Shown: in pieces, positions 1 through 8,463 of the stretch
Layout of the letters: each line of letters starts with the position of its first letter
Numbering within the stretch: the first letter of the stretch is position 1
NCBI RefSeq assembly: GCF_022662335.1
Contig: NZ_JAKNQJ010000003.1
Coordinates: 326,726-390,725 of the forward strand
Source of the DNA: Sphingomonas sp. CROZ-RG-20F-R02-07
GTDB taxonomy: Bacteria; Pseudomonadota; Alphaproteobacteria; Sphingomonadales; Sphingomonadaceae
DNA: 64,000 nt
Reading direction: 5' to 3'
Position numbers and translations under genes: made by a program
Notes under the pieces: generated by a model
Database searches by the model: none
Told to the model about the DNA's origin: nothing
The model's input: only the letters and a program-made list of their open reading frames with translations

Positions 1-343
1 GATCGGGCCAGCCGACCGCCAGCGCCTCGGCGGCGTTCGAGCCCCAATCATGCCCGGCGACCATGAACCGGTCGATGCCCAGCGCATCCAGCAGCGCGAT
101 CGCATCCATCGCCAGGATCGCGCTGTTGCCGGTGCGCGGCGCATCGCCGCGGAACCGGCTCTCGCCGAAGCCGCGGAGCGTCGGCACGATCACGCGCAAC
201 CCCGCGTCCGCCAGCGCAGCCGCCACCCGATCCCAGCTCGACGCATCGTCGGGCCAGCCGTGAAGCAGCAGCACCGGACGGCCGGAGGATGGCCCGAATT
301 CGGAATAGGCGATCGTCAGATCGTCGGTGAGGATGGCGGGCAT
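1..343 (-). CDS. alpha/beta hydrolase, epoxide hydrolase/haloalkane dehalogenase-like (partial)
   Basis: The first 114 residues are present; the C-terminal part lies beyond the left edge of the window. HGWPD near residues 28-32 is the oxyanion-hole region typical of epoxide hydrolases and haloalkane dehalogenases. GHDWG near 97-101 places an aspartate (about Asp99) at the nucleophile elbow, which separates this group from serine esterases. No signal peptide is visible, so a cytoplasmic enzyme is expected. The ATG at 343 is chosen because the family-like sequence begins directly after it. The substrate cannot be told, and the remaining catalytic residues are not in view. Confidence 0.8.
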   Translation of the reverse strand, partial: MPAILTDDLTIAYSEFGPSSGRPVLLLHGWPDDASSWDRVAAALADAGLRVIVPTLRGFGESRFRGDAPRTGNSAILAMDAIALLDALGIDRFMVAGHDWGSNAAEALAVGWPD

Positions 344-420
344 GCGGCAACACTCGTTCTTGGCAATGTCGCCACCAGAACCCGGTAGATCACGCAGCGT
401 TCCGCCTTAAGCTGTTCCCT

Positions 421-434
421 GTGATGTGCATCAG
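421..434. promoter_or_regulatory. possible FNR/FixK-like half-palindrome
   Basis: TGAT-GTGC-ATCA lies about 85 bp upstream of the esterase-like start at 517. It matches the inner TGAT-N4-ATCA part of FNR/FixK boxes but has G rather than T and A at the flanks. The rest of the spacer 344-516 shows nothing else that I can support. A short palindrome like this can arise by chance, so this is only a candidate. Confidence 0.2.
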
Positions 435-516
435 TGCTTCCATTTTCAGCGGCGCGACGGGGGAACGAGGCTTTGCCGGCCATGTTTGGGGCCGAAGCGG
501 AAACAGGACATCATCC

Positions 517-1602
517 ATGACCATCACGCTTTTACTGGCCGCCGCGTTGCTCGGGGCATCGGGCGCCGCCACCGCGCAATCGCGCTCTTCGACGGACGCG
601 CCACCGCCCCTGCCCCCGCGCATCGCTACGCAGCCACCCGTAGCCGCCGCCGACATGCAGGCGGTGCTGGATCAGCTCGCGCGCCTCGGATCGAAGCCGA
701 TCGAGACGCTGACGCCGGCCGAGGCGCGGATCCAGGCCTCTGCGGCGGACGCGGTGCGCGCGGTGATGCGCCGGAAGGGCCTGCCCACCGCGCCCGATCC
801 GGCGGTGACCACGCGCGACCTGCCCTATGGCAGCGATCCGATGCACTATGCGCGGATCTACACGCCCGTGGCGGCGACGGGCGCGTCGATGCCCGTGATC
901 GTCTATTATCACGGCGGCGGCTGGGTGCTCGCGGATGTGACCGCCTATGACGCGTTGCCCCGGCTGTTCTCCCGGCAACTGAACGCGATCGTCGTGTCGG
1001 TCGAATATCGTCACGCGCCCGAATTCAAGTTTCCGGCGCAGCATGACGACGCGTTCGCCGCCTATCGCTGGGTGTTGCGCAATGCGGCGAGCTGGGGCGG
1101 CGACACCGCCAGGCTCGCGCTGGCCGGCGAAGGCGCGGGCGGCAATCTGGCGATCGCCACCGCCATCCGGGCGCGCGACGACGGCCTGACCAGGCCCGTC
1201 CATGTCCTGGCGGTCGATCCGATCGCGAACAGCAGCATGGCGCTGCCGTCGCGGATGGATGCCGCCAACGCCCGGCCGCTGAACGGCGCGATGCTGAACT
1301 GGTTCGCCTATTACGAAACGAACAGGACGGCCGACCTGCAGGATTCGCGGCTCAATCTGGTCGGCGCCGACCTGCACGGCCTGCCGCCGACGACGATCGT
1401 CAACGCACAGATCGATCCGCTCCGCTCGGACGGCGAGACGCTGGCCGCCGCGATGAAGGCCGCAGGCGACACGGTCGAGCAACGCACCTTCCCCGGCGTC
1501 ACGCACGCGATGTTCGGCATGGGCGCGATCGTTCGCGGGGCCTATGATGCCGATCGCTATGCCATCGCGCGGCTGAGGCGCGCCCTCGGCATCGCCGACT
1601 GA
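517..1602 (+). CDS. exported alpha/beta hydrolase-3 (HSL-like) protein lacking the nucleophile serine
   Basis: This is a 361-residue protein of the hormone-sensitive-lipase-like hydrolase family. It starts with a signal peptide (MTITLLLAAALLGASGAATA), so it is probably periplasmic; a longer reading from 421 would bury that signal and is not preferred. The HGGGW oxyanion motif is present, as are the acid and base regions (DPLRSDGE and GVTHAMF). The nucleophile elbow, normally GDSAGG, reads GEGAGG, with Gly at about residue 206 (bases 1132-1134) in place of the catalytic Ser. The fold is well supported but classical esterase activity is doubtful. It may be a binding or regulatory pseudoenzyme, or may use another residue. 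Confidence 0.85.
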   Translation: MTITLLLAAALLGASGAATAQSRSSTDAPPPLPPRIATQPPVAAADMQAVLDQLARLGSKPIETLTPAEARIQASAADAVRAVMRRKGLPTAPDPAVTTRDLPYGSDPMHYARIYTPVAATGASMPVIVYYHGGGWVLADVTAYDALPRLFSRQLNAIVVSVEYRHAPEFKFPAQHDDAFAAYRWVLRNAASWGGDTARLALAGEGAGGNLAIATAIRARDDGLTRPVHVLAVDPIANSSMALPSRMDAANARPLNGAMLNWFAYYETNRTADLQDSRLNLVGADLHGLPPTTIVNAQIDPLRSDGETLAAAMKAAGDTVEQRTFPGVTHAMFGMGAIVRGAYDADRYAIARLRRALGIAD

Positions 1603-1618
1603 TCCACGGCGCCTGCGG

Positions 1619-3313
1619 TCAGGCGGGACTCACCGCCGCGATCGCCTCGCGCACCTTGGCGATGCCGAACTTCCACGCCTGGCCGATCTCGATATGGGGC
1701 ATCGCCGGGATCTCGTCGGGATCGACGATGGCGTGAAGGATGGCCGGCCCCGGCGATGCGAGGAACGCCTGCACCGTCGCGACCAGCGATGCCGGATCGC
1801 GCGCGGTGAAGCCCTGCGCACCGCAGGCGCGGGCGAAGGCGGCGAAATCCATGTTGGGGAAATTCGCGCCCGACGAGGGCGGGTTGCCCGCGCCCTCCAT
1901 CTCCAGATGGACAAGGCCCCAGCTGGCATTGTCGTACACCACCACCTTGATCGGCAGCTTGTGCTCGACCGCGGTCATGAACTCGCCGATCAGCATCGTC
2001 ATGCCGCCGTCGCCGCTGTGCAGGATCACCTGCCGGTCGCGGTCGAGCGCCTGCGCGCCGTTGGCGATGCCGAGCCCGGTGCCGACGGCGGCGTTGTTGA
2101 ACGATCCCGTGATCCGCTGGCGACCGGTCTGGCGCATCCAGTTCGCCGCCCATAGCGTCACCTCGCCGGTATCCGTCACGAAGATCGCATCGTCGGCGGC
2201 ATGATCGCTGATCGCGCGCGCCACCGCCTGGGGGTGGATCCGGTCGCCGCTGCGCGCGGGATCGGCCTTTTCGTCCAGCATCACGTCCCACGCGTGGCGT
2301 GCCTTCGTCGCGGTGGTGAAGAACGCATCGTCCCCGCGCGCGGCGAGCCGGTCGAGCAGCATCCGGAGCGCGGGCTTCACCGAACCGACGATGCCGAGCG
2401 CGATCGGCGCGCGGCGGCCGAGCGCGAAGGCGCGTTCGTCGATCTGGATGACGTTGCCGTGCTTGGGCAGGAAATCGACATAGGGGTAATCGGTGCCGAG
2501 CATCAGCAGCAGGTCCGCCTTCTGCACCGCATCCACGCCCGCCCGGCCGCCGATCAGCCCCACGCCGCCGATCCAGTGCGGATCATGGTAGGGCAGCAGT
2601 TCCTGCGCGCGATAGGTGTGCGTGAGCGGCGCCTTCAGCCGCTCGGACAGCGCGATCAGCTCCGCCTCGGCGCCGCGCGCGCCCGCGCCGCAGAACACCG
2701 CGATCGTCTCGGCTTTGTCGATCAGCGCGATCGCCGCAGCGATGTCCTCGGGCGCGGGCGCCACCTCGGGTCGGGGACGCAGCGTCGGGATGCTCGGCAC
2801 CGCCTTCGACAGCGTGGCCGCGAAGACGTCGGGCGGGATGCACAGATGCGCGACGCCACGCGCGCCATAGGCCTCGGCGATCGCCTGGTGGAACACCGCT
2901 GGCGCCTGCTCGGGCGCGCCGAGTGTCTGCGTATAGACCGCGACGTCACGGAACAGCAGGTCGGGGCTGTCCTCCTGGAGATAATCGGTGCCGCGCAGGT
3001 TGGACGGCACGCCGCCCGAGATCGCGAGCACCGGTGCATGATCCTTGCGCGCCTCGTACAGCCCGGCGACGAGATGGTTGCCGCCGGGGCCCGTGGTGCC
3101 GCAGCAGACGCCCAGCCGCCCGGTCAGCTTGGCCTGCCCCGCCGCGGCCAGCGCCGCGCCCTCTTCGTGGCGCACGCCGATCCATTCGACCCGGTCCTGC
3201 CGGCGGATCGCATCGGTGAAGGGATTGAGCGCGTCGCCCACGATCCCGAAGACCTGGCGGACGCCGATCTCCGCCAAGGTTTCGACGAGCAGTTCGGCGA
3301 CGGTCGAGGACAT
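1619..3313 (-). CDS. poxB: thiamine-diphosphate-dependent pyruvate dehydrogenase (quinone)-like enzyme
   Basis: The protein has 564 residues and the three-domain plan of the pyruvate oxidase/acetolactate synthase family. The N-terminal pyrimidine-binding domain (GVRHEEGAALAA, then GTTGPGGNH) carries the conserved glutamate, the central domain follows, and the C-terminal ThDP domain has GDGGMTMLIGE and the downstream Asn-containing metal motif (VVYDNASWG). PoxB-type enzymes decarboxylate pyruvate to acetate and pass electrons to quinone at the membrane. The start at 3313 follows a GGAG-type ribosome binding site; the upstream extension has no family similarity. It is divergent from the prolyl oligopeptidase across a 115-bp spacer. 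Another 2-oxo acid decarboxylase or oxidase role is possible because substrate residues were not checked. Confidence 0.85.
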   Translation of the reverse strand: MSSTVAELLVETLAEIGVRQVFGIVGDALNPFTDAIRRQDRVEWIGVRHEEGAALAAAGQAKLTGRLGVCCGTTGPGGNHLVAGLYEARKDHAPVLAISGGVPSNLRGTDYLQEDSPDLLFRDVAVYTQTLGAPEQAPAVFHQAIAEAYGARGVAHLCIPPDVFAATLSKAVPSIPTLRPRPEVAPAPEDIAAAIALIDKAETIAVFCGAGARGAEAELIALSERLKAPLTHTYRAQELLPYHDPHWIGGVGLIGGRAGVDAVQKADLLLMLGTDYPYVDFLPKHGNVIQIDERAFALGRRAPIALGIVGSVKPALRMLLDRLAARGDDAFFTTATKARHAWDVMLDEKADPARSGDRIHPQAVARAISDHAADDAIFVTDTGEVTLWAANWMRQTGRQRITGSFNNAAVGTGLGIANGAQALDRDRQVILHSGDGGMTMLIGEFMTAVEHKLPIKVVVYDNASWGLVHLEMEGAGNPPSSGANFPNMDFAAFARACGAQGFTARDPASLVATVQAFLASPGPAILHAIVDPDEIPAMPHIEIGQAWKFGIAKVREAIAAVSPA

Positions 3314-3428
3314 GGGCACGCTCCGGTGTTCGGCTGGACAGCGTGAGGACGTGTCAGGCGGACTTTGGTTGCCATGCCCGTGGCTTTGCGTAGACATGGC
3401 GGCATCGTTCCGCCCCCGGAGTTCGCCG

Positions 3429-5534
3429 ATGCGCCAGACCCTGATCGCCCTTCTCGCCCTTGCCGCCACGCCGGTGGGCGTCCACGCTCAGGCGATGAAG
3501 GACGATCCGTATATCTGGTTGGAGGAGCCCGCCTCGCCGCGCGCGATGGCGTGGGTGGAAAGTCACAACGCCGCCAGCACGAAGCGGCTGGAGGCCGATC
3601 CGCGCTATCCCGTGCTTTACCAGGAGGCGCTGGCGATCGCGGGCGCGCGCGACCGGATCCCGATGCCCGGCTTCATCCACGGCGCGATCTACAATTTCTG
3701 GCAGGATCCCGAGCATCTGCGCGGGATCTGGCGCAAGACCACGCTGGAGAGCTATCGCACCGCCGATCCGCAATGGACGACGGTGCTCGACATCGATGCG
3801 CTGGGCAAGGCCGAGGGCAAGAGCTGGGTTTCGCACGGTTTCGACTGCCTGCCGCCCGATGAGAAACGCTGCCTCGTATCCTTGTCCGACGGCGGCGAGG
3901 ATGCGGTGGAGGTGCGCGAGTTCGATCTCGACACCATGCGCTTCGTGGCGGGCGGGTTCCACCTGCCGCGCGGCAAGCACCGCGTCGCCTGGGAAGATAT
4001 CGACCATCTGCTCGTCGCGACCGACTGGATTCCGGGCGAGCTGACGCCGTCCGGCTATCCCTATGTCGTCAAGCGGCTCGCGCGCGGCCAGGCGATGACG
4101 CAGGCGACCGAAGTGTATCGCGGCGGCAAGGACGATGGCGGCTATGGCGTCTCGCCCAGCGTGCTGCGCGATGGCCAGGGCCGCACGCTGGCGGTGATCG
4201 AGCGGCCGCTCGACACGTTCCGCCACCAGAGCTTCGTCGTGACCCCCACCGGCACGCGGCAGCTCGCGATTCCCGACAAGGCGAGCGTCGCCGAGCTGGT
4301 CGATGGCCGCGTCATCGTGCGGCTGGACGAGGCGTGGCCGGCGCATGGCGCAAGCTTCGTATCGGGCGCGCTCGCCGAGCTGGATCTGGCGGCGGTGAAG
4401 GCCACGCCCGATCGGCTGGCGCCCAAATTGGTGTGGACCCCGGGCCCGCGCGACGCGCTGAACGGCACCGCATCGACGCGCGACCATCTGCTGATCGAGA
4501 CGCTCAGCAACGTGCAGGGCCGCGCGTTCGTCTATGCGCCCAAGCGCGGCGGCGGCTGGACCATCACCCGGCTGGCGCTGCCCGACAATCTGTCGGTCGG
4601 CTTCGGATCGACCGACGAGAACAGCAACCGCGCGTTCGTGGTGACGAACGGCTTCCTGACGCCGACGACGGTCGATCTGGCCGACACGACGACGGGCACG
4701 CTGCAGACGGTGAAGACGCTGCCGCCCAAATTCGATGCGTCGCGCGACGTGGTCGAGCAGCGCGAGGCCACCTCCACCGATGGCACCAAGATCCCGTATT
4801 TCGTCGTCCACCGCAAGGACATCGCCTATGACGGCACCACGCCGACGCTGATGACCGCCTATGGCGGGTTCCAGGTGAGCATGACGCCCTCCTATTCGGG
4901 CACGACGGGCAAGCTGTGGCTGGAACGCGGCGGCGCGCTGGTGCTCGCCAACATCCGCGGCGGCGGCGAATTCGGTCCCGCATGGCACGAGGCGGGGCTC
5001 GGGACGAAGCGGCAGATCGTCTATGACGATTTCGCGAGCGTCGCGCGCGACCTGATCGCGCGGCGGATCACCAGCCCGCGGCGGCTCGGAATCGAGGGCG
5101 GCTCCAATGGCGGGCTGCTGATGGGCGTGCAGTTCACCCAGCATCCCGAACTGTGGAACGCGGTGGTCATCCAGGTGCCGCTGCTCGACATGATCCGCAT
5201 CTCCAAGATTGCGGCGGGCGCGTCGTGGCAGGGGGAATATGGCGACGTGAACGCCGATCCCGCCGTCATGGCGTTCTGGCGCAAGACCTCTCCGTACCAG
5301 AATCTGAAGGCGGGCGTGGCCTATCCCGAGCCGTTCATCTTCACCACCACCAAGGACGACCGCGTCGGGCCCCAGCATGCGCGCAAGTTCGCCGCCCGGA
5401 TGGAGGAGATGAAGCTGCCCTTCTATTATTACGAGAATACCGAGGGCGGGCACGGCTCCGGCGCGGACCTGAAGCAGACCGCACGCACCACCGCGCTGAC
5501 CATGACCTACCTCCAGAAGAAACTGATGGAATGA
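3429..5534 (+). CDS. secreted prolyl oligopeptidase (S9A family)
   Basis: The product has 701 residues and a clear signal peptide (MRQTLIALLALAATPVGVHA), which predicts export to the periplasm. The N-terminal half is the beta-propeller of S9A peptidases, starting with a DPYIWLEE segment. The C-terminal alpha/beta hydrolase domain has the nucleophile in GGSNGG (Ser559), the acid in KDDRV (Asp643/644) and the base in GGHGSG (His675), so the triad looks intact. These enzymes cleave after proline in short peptides. The ATG at 3429 is favoured because the signal peptide begins there. The stop overlaps the cobO start as ATGA, so the two genes are probably translationally coupled, although no shared function is evident. 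Confidence 0.92.
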   Translation: MRQTLIALLALAATPVGVHAQAMKDDPYIWLEEPASPRAMAWVESHNAASTKRLEADPRYPVLYQEALAIAGARDRIPMPGFIHGAIYNFWQDPEHLRGIWRKTTLESYRTADPQWTTVLDIDALGKAEGKSWVSHGFDCLPPDEKRCLVSLSDGGEDAVEVREFDLDTMRFVAGGFHLPRGKHRVAWEDIDHLLVATDWIPGELTPSGYPYVVKRLARGQAMTQATEVYRGGKDDGGYGVSPSVLRDGQGRTLAVIERPLDTFRHQSFVVTPTGTRQLAIPDKASVAELVDGRVIVRLDEAWPAHGASFVSGALAELDLAAVKATPDRLAPKLVWTPGPRDALNGTASTRDHLLIETLSNVQGRAFVYAPKRGGGWTITRLALPDNLSVGFGSTDENSNRAFVVTNGFLTPTTVDLADTTTGTLQTVKTLPPKFDASRDVVEQREATSTDGTKIPYFVVHRKDIAYDGTTPTLMTAYGGFQVSMTPSYSGTTGKLWLERGGALVLANIRGGGEFGPAWHEAGLGTKRQIVYDDFASVARDLIARRITSPRRLGIEGGSNGGLLMGVQFTQHPELWNAVVIQVPLLDMIRISKIAAGASWQGEYGDVNADPAVMAFWRKTSPYQNLKAGVAYPEPFIFTTTKDDRVGPQHARKFAARMEEMKLPFYYYENTEGGHGSGADLKQTARTTALTMTYLQKKLME

Positions 5535-6130
5535 CCGACGACGCGCGCCATGCCGACAAGATGCGCCGGATGCAGGCGGCCAAACAGGCGATCATCGCGG
5601 ACAAGACGATCGAGAAGGGGCTGCTGATCGTCCACACCGGCGCGGGCAAGGGCAAGTCGACCGCCGCCTTCGGCATGGTGGCGCGCGCGATCGGCCACGG
5701 CATGACGGTGGGCGTCGTCCAGTTCGTGAAGGGCGCGATGGCCACGGGGGAGAAGGCGGTGTTCGACGCCTTTCCCGATCAAGTGACCTTCAAGCCGATG
5801 GGCGAGGGCTTCACCTGGGACACGCAGGACCGCGCCCGCGACATCGCCGTCACCCGCACCGCCTGGGACGAGGTGAAGCGGATGATCGCCGATCCGGCCT
5901 ATGCGATGGTGGTGGCGGACGAACTCAACATCGTGCTGCGCTACGACTATCTGCCGCTGGACGAGGTGCTGGCGGTGCTCGCCGCCCGCGCGCCGATGAA
6001 GCATGTCGTCGTCACCGGCCGCAACGCGCCCGAGGCGCTGATCGCGGCGGCCGACCTCGTCACGGAAATGACGCCGGTGAAGCATCCGTTTCGCGCCGGC
6101 GTGAAGGCGCAGGCGGGGATCGAGTTCTGA
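5531..6130 (+). CDS. cobO: cob(I)yrinic acid a,c-diamide adenosyltransferase
   Basis: This 199-residue protein has the usual length of the CobO/BtuR ATP:corrinoid adenosyltransferase family. The P-loop GAGKGKST lies near residues 38-45, followed by the family-typical VQFVKG and a DELN motif near the metal/ATP site. The enzyme transfers the adenosyl group of ATP to Co(I) corrinoids, making the upper ligand of coenzyme B12. It starts inside the stop of the preceding peptidase gene (ATGA). The cobalamin riboswitch lies after this gene, so cobO is apparently not under that switch. Confidence 0.95.
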   Translation: MTDDARHADKMRRMQAAKQAIIADKTIEKGLLIVHTGAGKGKSTAAFGMVARAIGHGMTVGVVQFVKGAMATGEKAVFDAFPDQVTFKPMGEGFTWDTQDRARDIAVTRTAWDEVKRMIADPAYAMVVADELNIVLRYDYLPLDEVLAVLAARAPMKHVVVTGRNAPEALIAAADLVTEMTPVKHPFRAGVKAQAGIEF

Positions 6131-6186
6131 CCACCCGCGCGCGGGTCGCCGTTGACGGCCCCATCGCCCACCGATAGGCCGGCCGC

Positions 6187-6345
6187 GCGACAGGTTCCCC
6201 GGCGACGGGGTGAAAAGGGAACGGGGCTCACCCCGGCTGCCCCTGCAACTGTACGCGGCGAGCCATCGCGCCACAGGCCATTGGGATTCCTCCCGAGAAG
6301 GCGGCGCGGACGGTGACGACCCGCGAGCCAGGAGACCTGCCCGTC
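6187..6345 (+). ncRNA. cobalamin (AdoCbl) riboswitch
   Basis: The conserved blocks occur in order on the plus strand: a GGTTCC-type start at 6193, GGTGAAAAGGGAAC around 6209, GCCCCTGCAACTGTA around 6239, and the B12-box strand GCCAGGAGACCTGCC at 6327-6341. This is the standard cobalamin aptamer. It is followed by about 155 bases before the DUF1636 start, which would hold the expression platform. Binding of adenosylcobalamin normally lowers expression, so DUF1636, cobT, the phosphatase and cobS are expected to be repressed when B12 is plentiful. It lies within the 370-base gap between cobO and the next gene. Confidence 0.96.
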
Positions 6346-6465
6346 GCGGTCGTCCTCCGTCCGGCCAGGGTGCGCCGAGCGGGCGGGGTCCGCGTGACCC
6401 CGAGCGGCGGCATCGTCGGCCGGCGCCTCGCGTGCCGGCCTGTGCCGTGTCGCGAGGAGATTCCT

Positions 6466-6507
6466 GTGCCGTTCACCCTATCCCCTATTCCGTGCCGCCC
6501 ATGCTGA
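6466..6507 (+). other. possible leader mini-ORF overlapping the DUF1636 start
   Basis: A GTG codon at 6466 follows a good GAGGAG ribosome binding site (6454-6459) by six bases. It opens a 13-codon frame ending at TGA 6505-6507, which overlaps the ATG at 6501 as ATGCTGA. The strongest Shine-Dalgarno in the leader therefore serves this mini-ORF and not the DUF1636 start itself. Translational coupling through termination-reinitiation is a reasonable inference. It could also simply be the site sequestered by the riboswitch. Confidence 0.35.
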
Positions 6508-6896
6508 TCCCCGTCGAGGACGGCCCGGCAATCGTCGCCTGCTCCACCTGCCGCTCGGGCGATGATGCCACCGGCCCCCGCGGCGGAACGCGGCTGGTCG
6601 CGGCGCTGCGCGCGGTCAAGGCATCCGACCCGGCCTATGCCGGCGTCGCGGTGCAGGCGATGCCGTGCCTGTTCGCCTGCCAGGATTCGTGCACCGTCCA
6701 TCTGCGCGCCCCCGGCAAGATCGGGTACGTGCTCGGCCGGTTCACGCCCGACGAGGCGGCGGCGCGCGCGATCCTGGATCATGCCGTGCTCCATGCCGCG
6801 AGCGACGACGGGCAGGTGCCGTACAAAAGCTGGCCCGAGGGCGTCAAAGGCCATTTCCTGACGCGCACGCCGCCCGCCGGATTCGTCGTCGCATGA
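6501..6896 (+). CDS. DUF1636 family putative metal-binding protein
   Basis: The product has 131 residues. It carries an N-terminal CSTC pair (ACSTCRSG) and a second cysteine cluster, MPCLFACQDSC, which suit metal or iron-sulfur binding. The spacing, and the C-terminal KSWPEGVKGHF region, match the DUF1636 family often found in cobalamin clusters. The molecular role is not known. It is the first gene after the cobalamin riboswitch and its stop overlaps cobT as ATGA, so it is almost certainly co-expressed with the nucleotide-loop genes. A role in cobalt handling is inferred from context only. Confidence 0.85.
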   Translation: MLIPVEDGPAIVACSTCRSGDDATGPRGGTRLVAALRAVKASDPAYAGVAVQAMPCLFACQDSCTVHLRAPGKIGYVLGRFTPDEAAARAILDHAVLHAASDDGQVPYKSWPEGVKGHFLTRTPPAGFVVA

Positions 6897-7906
6897 TTGG
6901 CTTTTCCAGCGTCGCCGCGTTCGATGCCGCGCTCGCCAGCCTGCCCGCGCCCGACCGGGCCGCGCGCGCCGCCGCCGCCGAGCGTCAGGCGCAACTCACC
7001 AAACCGCCGGGGTCGCTCGGCCGGCTGGAGGCGATCGCGATCGATCTCGCCGGCTGGCAGGGCCGCGAGCGCCCCCGGATCGATCGCGGTCGTGCGGTGG
7101 TGTTCGCGGGCAATCACGGCGTGGCGGCGCGCGGCGTCAGCGCGTTTCCGCCCGAAGTGACCGCGCAGATGGTCGCCAATTTCGCATCCGGGGGTGCCGC
7201 GATCAACACGCTTGCCGCCGCCTCCGGGCTCGAACTGCGCGTCGTACCGCTCGATCTCGACCGGCCGACCGCCGACTTCACGCGCGGCCCCGCGATGGAC
7301 GCGGCCGAATGCCTCGCCGCGCTGAACGCGGGCGCGGCCGTCGTGGAGGATGGCATCGACCTGCTCGTGCTCGGCGAGATGGGCATCGGCAATTCGACGG
7401 CCGCGGCAGCGCTTTGCGCACGCAGCTTCGGCGGCAGCGGCGCGGAGTGGGTGGGCCCCGGCACGGGCGTGGATGGCGACGGCCTGGCGCGCAAGACCGC
7501 CGCGGTCGATGCCGCGCTCGCCCGTCATGCGGAGGCACCGCGCACGCCGTTCGAAACGCTGCGCCGCGTCGGCGGGCGCGAGATCGCGGCGATGGCGGGT
7601 GCGGTGGTGGCGGCCCGCACCGCACGGATCGCCGTCGTGCTCGACGGCTTCATCGGCAGCGCCGCGATCGCACCGATCGCCGCGGCTTGGCCCCGGATCG
7701 CCGACCACTGCATCGCCGGCCATGTCTCGGCAGAGCCCGGCCATGCTAAGCTGCTCGCGCGGCTGGAGCTGGACCCGCTGCTGGCGCTCGGCATGCGGCT
7801 GGGCGAGGGCAGCGGCGCAGCGGTGGCGGCGGGCGTGATCCGTGCGGCGCTGGCGGCGCATGACGGCATGGCGACCTTTGCCGAGGCCGGCGTGGCGGGG
7901 GGATGA
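6893..7906 (+). CDS. cobT: nicotinate-nucleotide--dimethylbenzimidazole phosphoribosyltransferase
   Basis: The 337-residue product is a full-length CobT. It transfers phosphoribose from nicotinate mononucleotide to 5,6-dimethylbenzimidazole, giving alpha-ribazole phosphate for the lower loop of B12. Visible family motifs are KPPGSLGRLE near the N-terminus, GNHGVAARGVSAFP, GEMGIGNSTAAAAL, and near the C-terminus LGEGSGAA, whose glutamate corresponds to the catalytic base of the family. Both ends overlap neighbours as ATGA, with DUF1636 upstream and the phosphatase downstream. It should be controlled by the riboswitch at 6187-6345. Confidence 0.96.
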   Translation: MIGFSSVAAFDAALASLPAPDRAARAAAAERQAQLTKPPGSLGRLEAIAIDLAGWQGRERPRIDRGRAVVFAGNHGVAARGVSAFPPEVTAQMVANFASGGAAINTLAAASGLELRVVPLDLDRPTADFTRGPAMDAAECLAALNAGAAVVEDGIDLLVLGEMGIGNSTAAAALCARSFGGSGAEWVGPGTGVDGDGLARKTAAVDAALARHAEAPRTPFETLRRVGGREIAAMAGAVVAARTARIAVVLDGFIGSAAIAPIAAAWPRIADHCIAGHVSAEPGHAKLLARLELDPLLALGMRLGEGSGAAVAAGVIRAALAAHDGMATFAEAGVAGG

Positions 7907-8463
7907 GCGCGGCCCGCACGCTCCACCTGATGCGCCACGGCGCGCCGGTGCTGGCGGGACGGATGCTCGGCATCACCGACAGCCCCGCGACGCCGGAGGG
8001 GATCGCGGCCTGCGTGGCGCGCGGTGCGCCGCTCGCGTTCGACCGGATCGTCACGTCGGACCGGCAACGCGCGCAGGCCTGCGCCGCGGCGATCGGTGCG
8101 CGGCACGGCGTGCCGGTCACGATCGATCCGCGGTGGCGCGAGCTCGATTTCGGCGCCTGGGACGGGCTGGCGCCGGACGCGATCGATCCCATGGCACTCG
8201 CTGCCTTCTGGCAGGATCCCGATGCCGGTCCGCCGCCCGGCGGCGAGCTGTGGTCGACGCTCATGGCGCGCGTCGCCGACGCGCTCGGCGCGCTGGACGG
8301 CACCACGCTCGTGGTCGCGCATGGCGGATCGATCCGTGCCGCGATCGGCACGCTGTGCGGGTTCGACCGGCGCCAACTTTGGGCGTTCGACCTGCCCTGC
8401 GCGGCGCTGCTATCGTTGCGGCTGTGGCCCGATGCCGCGCAGATCACCGGACTTCAGGCATGA
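7903..8463 (+). CDS. alpha-ribazole phosphatase-like histidine phosphatase
   Basis: The product is a 186-residue histidine phosphatase. The phosphohistidine motif LMRHGAP lies near residues 8-14, a second catalytic region is WRELDFGAWDG, and the distal histidine is in VVAHGGSIRAA. In this position it most likely removes the phosphate from alpha-ribazole 5-phosphate or from adenosylcobalamin phosphate. It overlaps cobT and cobS by ATGA at both ends. Broad-specificity phosphoglycerate-mutase-like activity cannot be excluded from sequence alone, but the cobT-cobS context is strong. Confidence 0.88.
   Translation: MSAARTLHLMRHGAPVLAGRMLGITDSPATPEGIAACVARGAPLAFDRIVTSDRQRAQACAAAIGARHGVPVTIDPRWRELDFGAWDGLAPDAIDPMALAAFWQDPDAGPPPGGELWSTLMARVADALGALDGTTLVVAHGGSIRAAIGTLCGFDRRQLWAFDLPCAALLSLRLWPDAAQITGLQA

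Noticed and set aside
3354..5453. Long open frame of about 700 codons on the minus strand, antisense to the prolyl oligopeptidase
   Set aside because: It is a GC-driven shadow: the plus strand has a signal peptide and an intact catalytic triad, while this frame has Arg/His/Gln-rich sequence with no recognisable domain.
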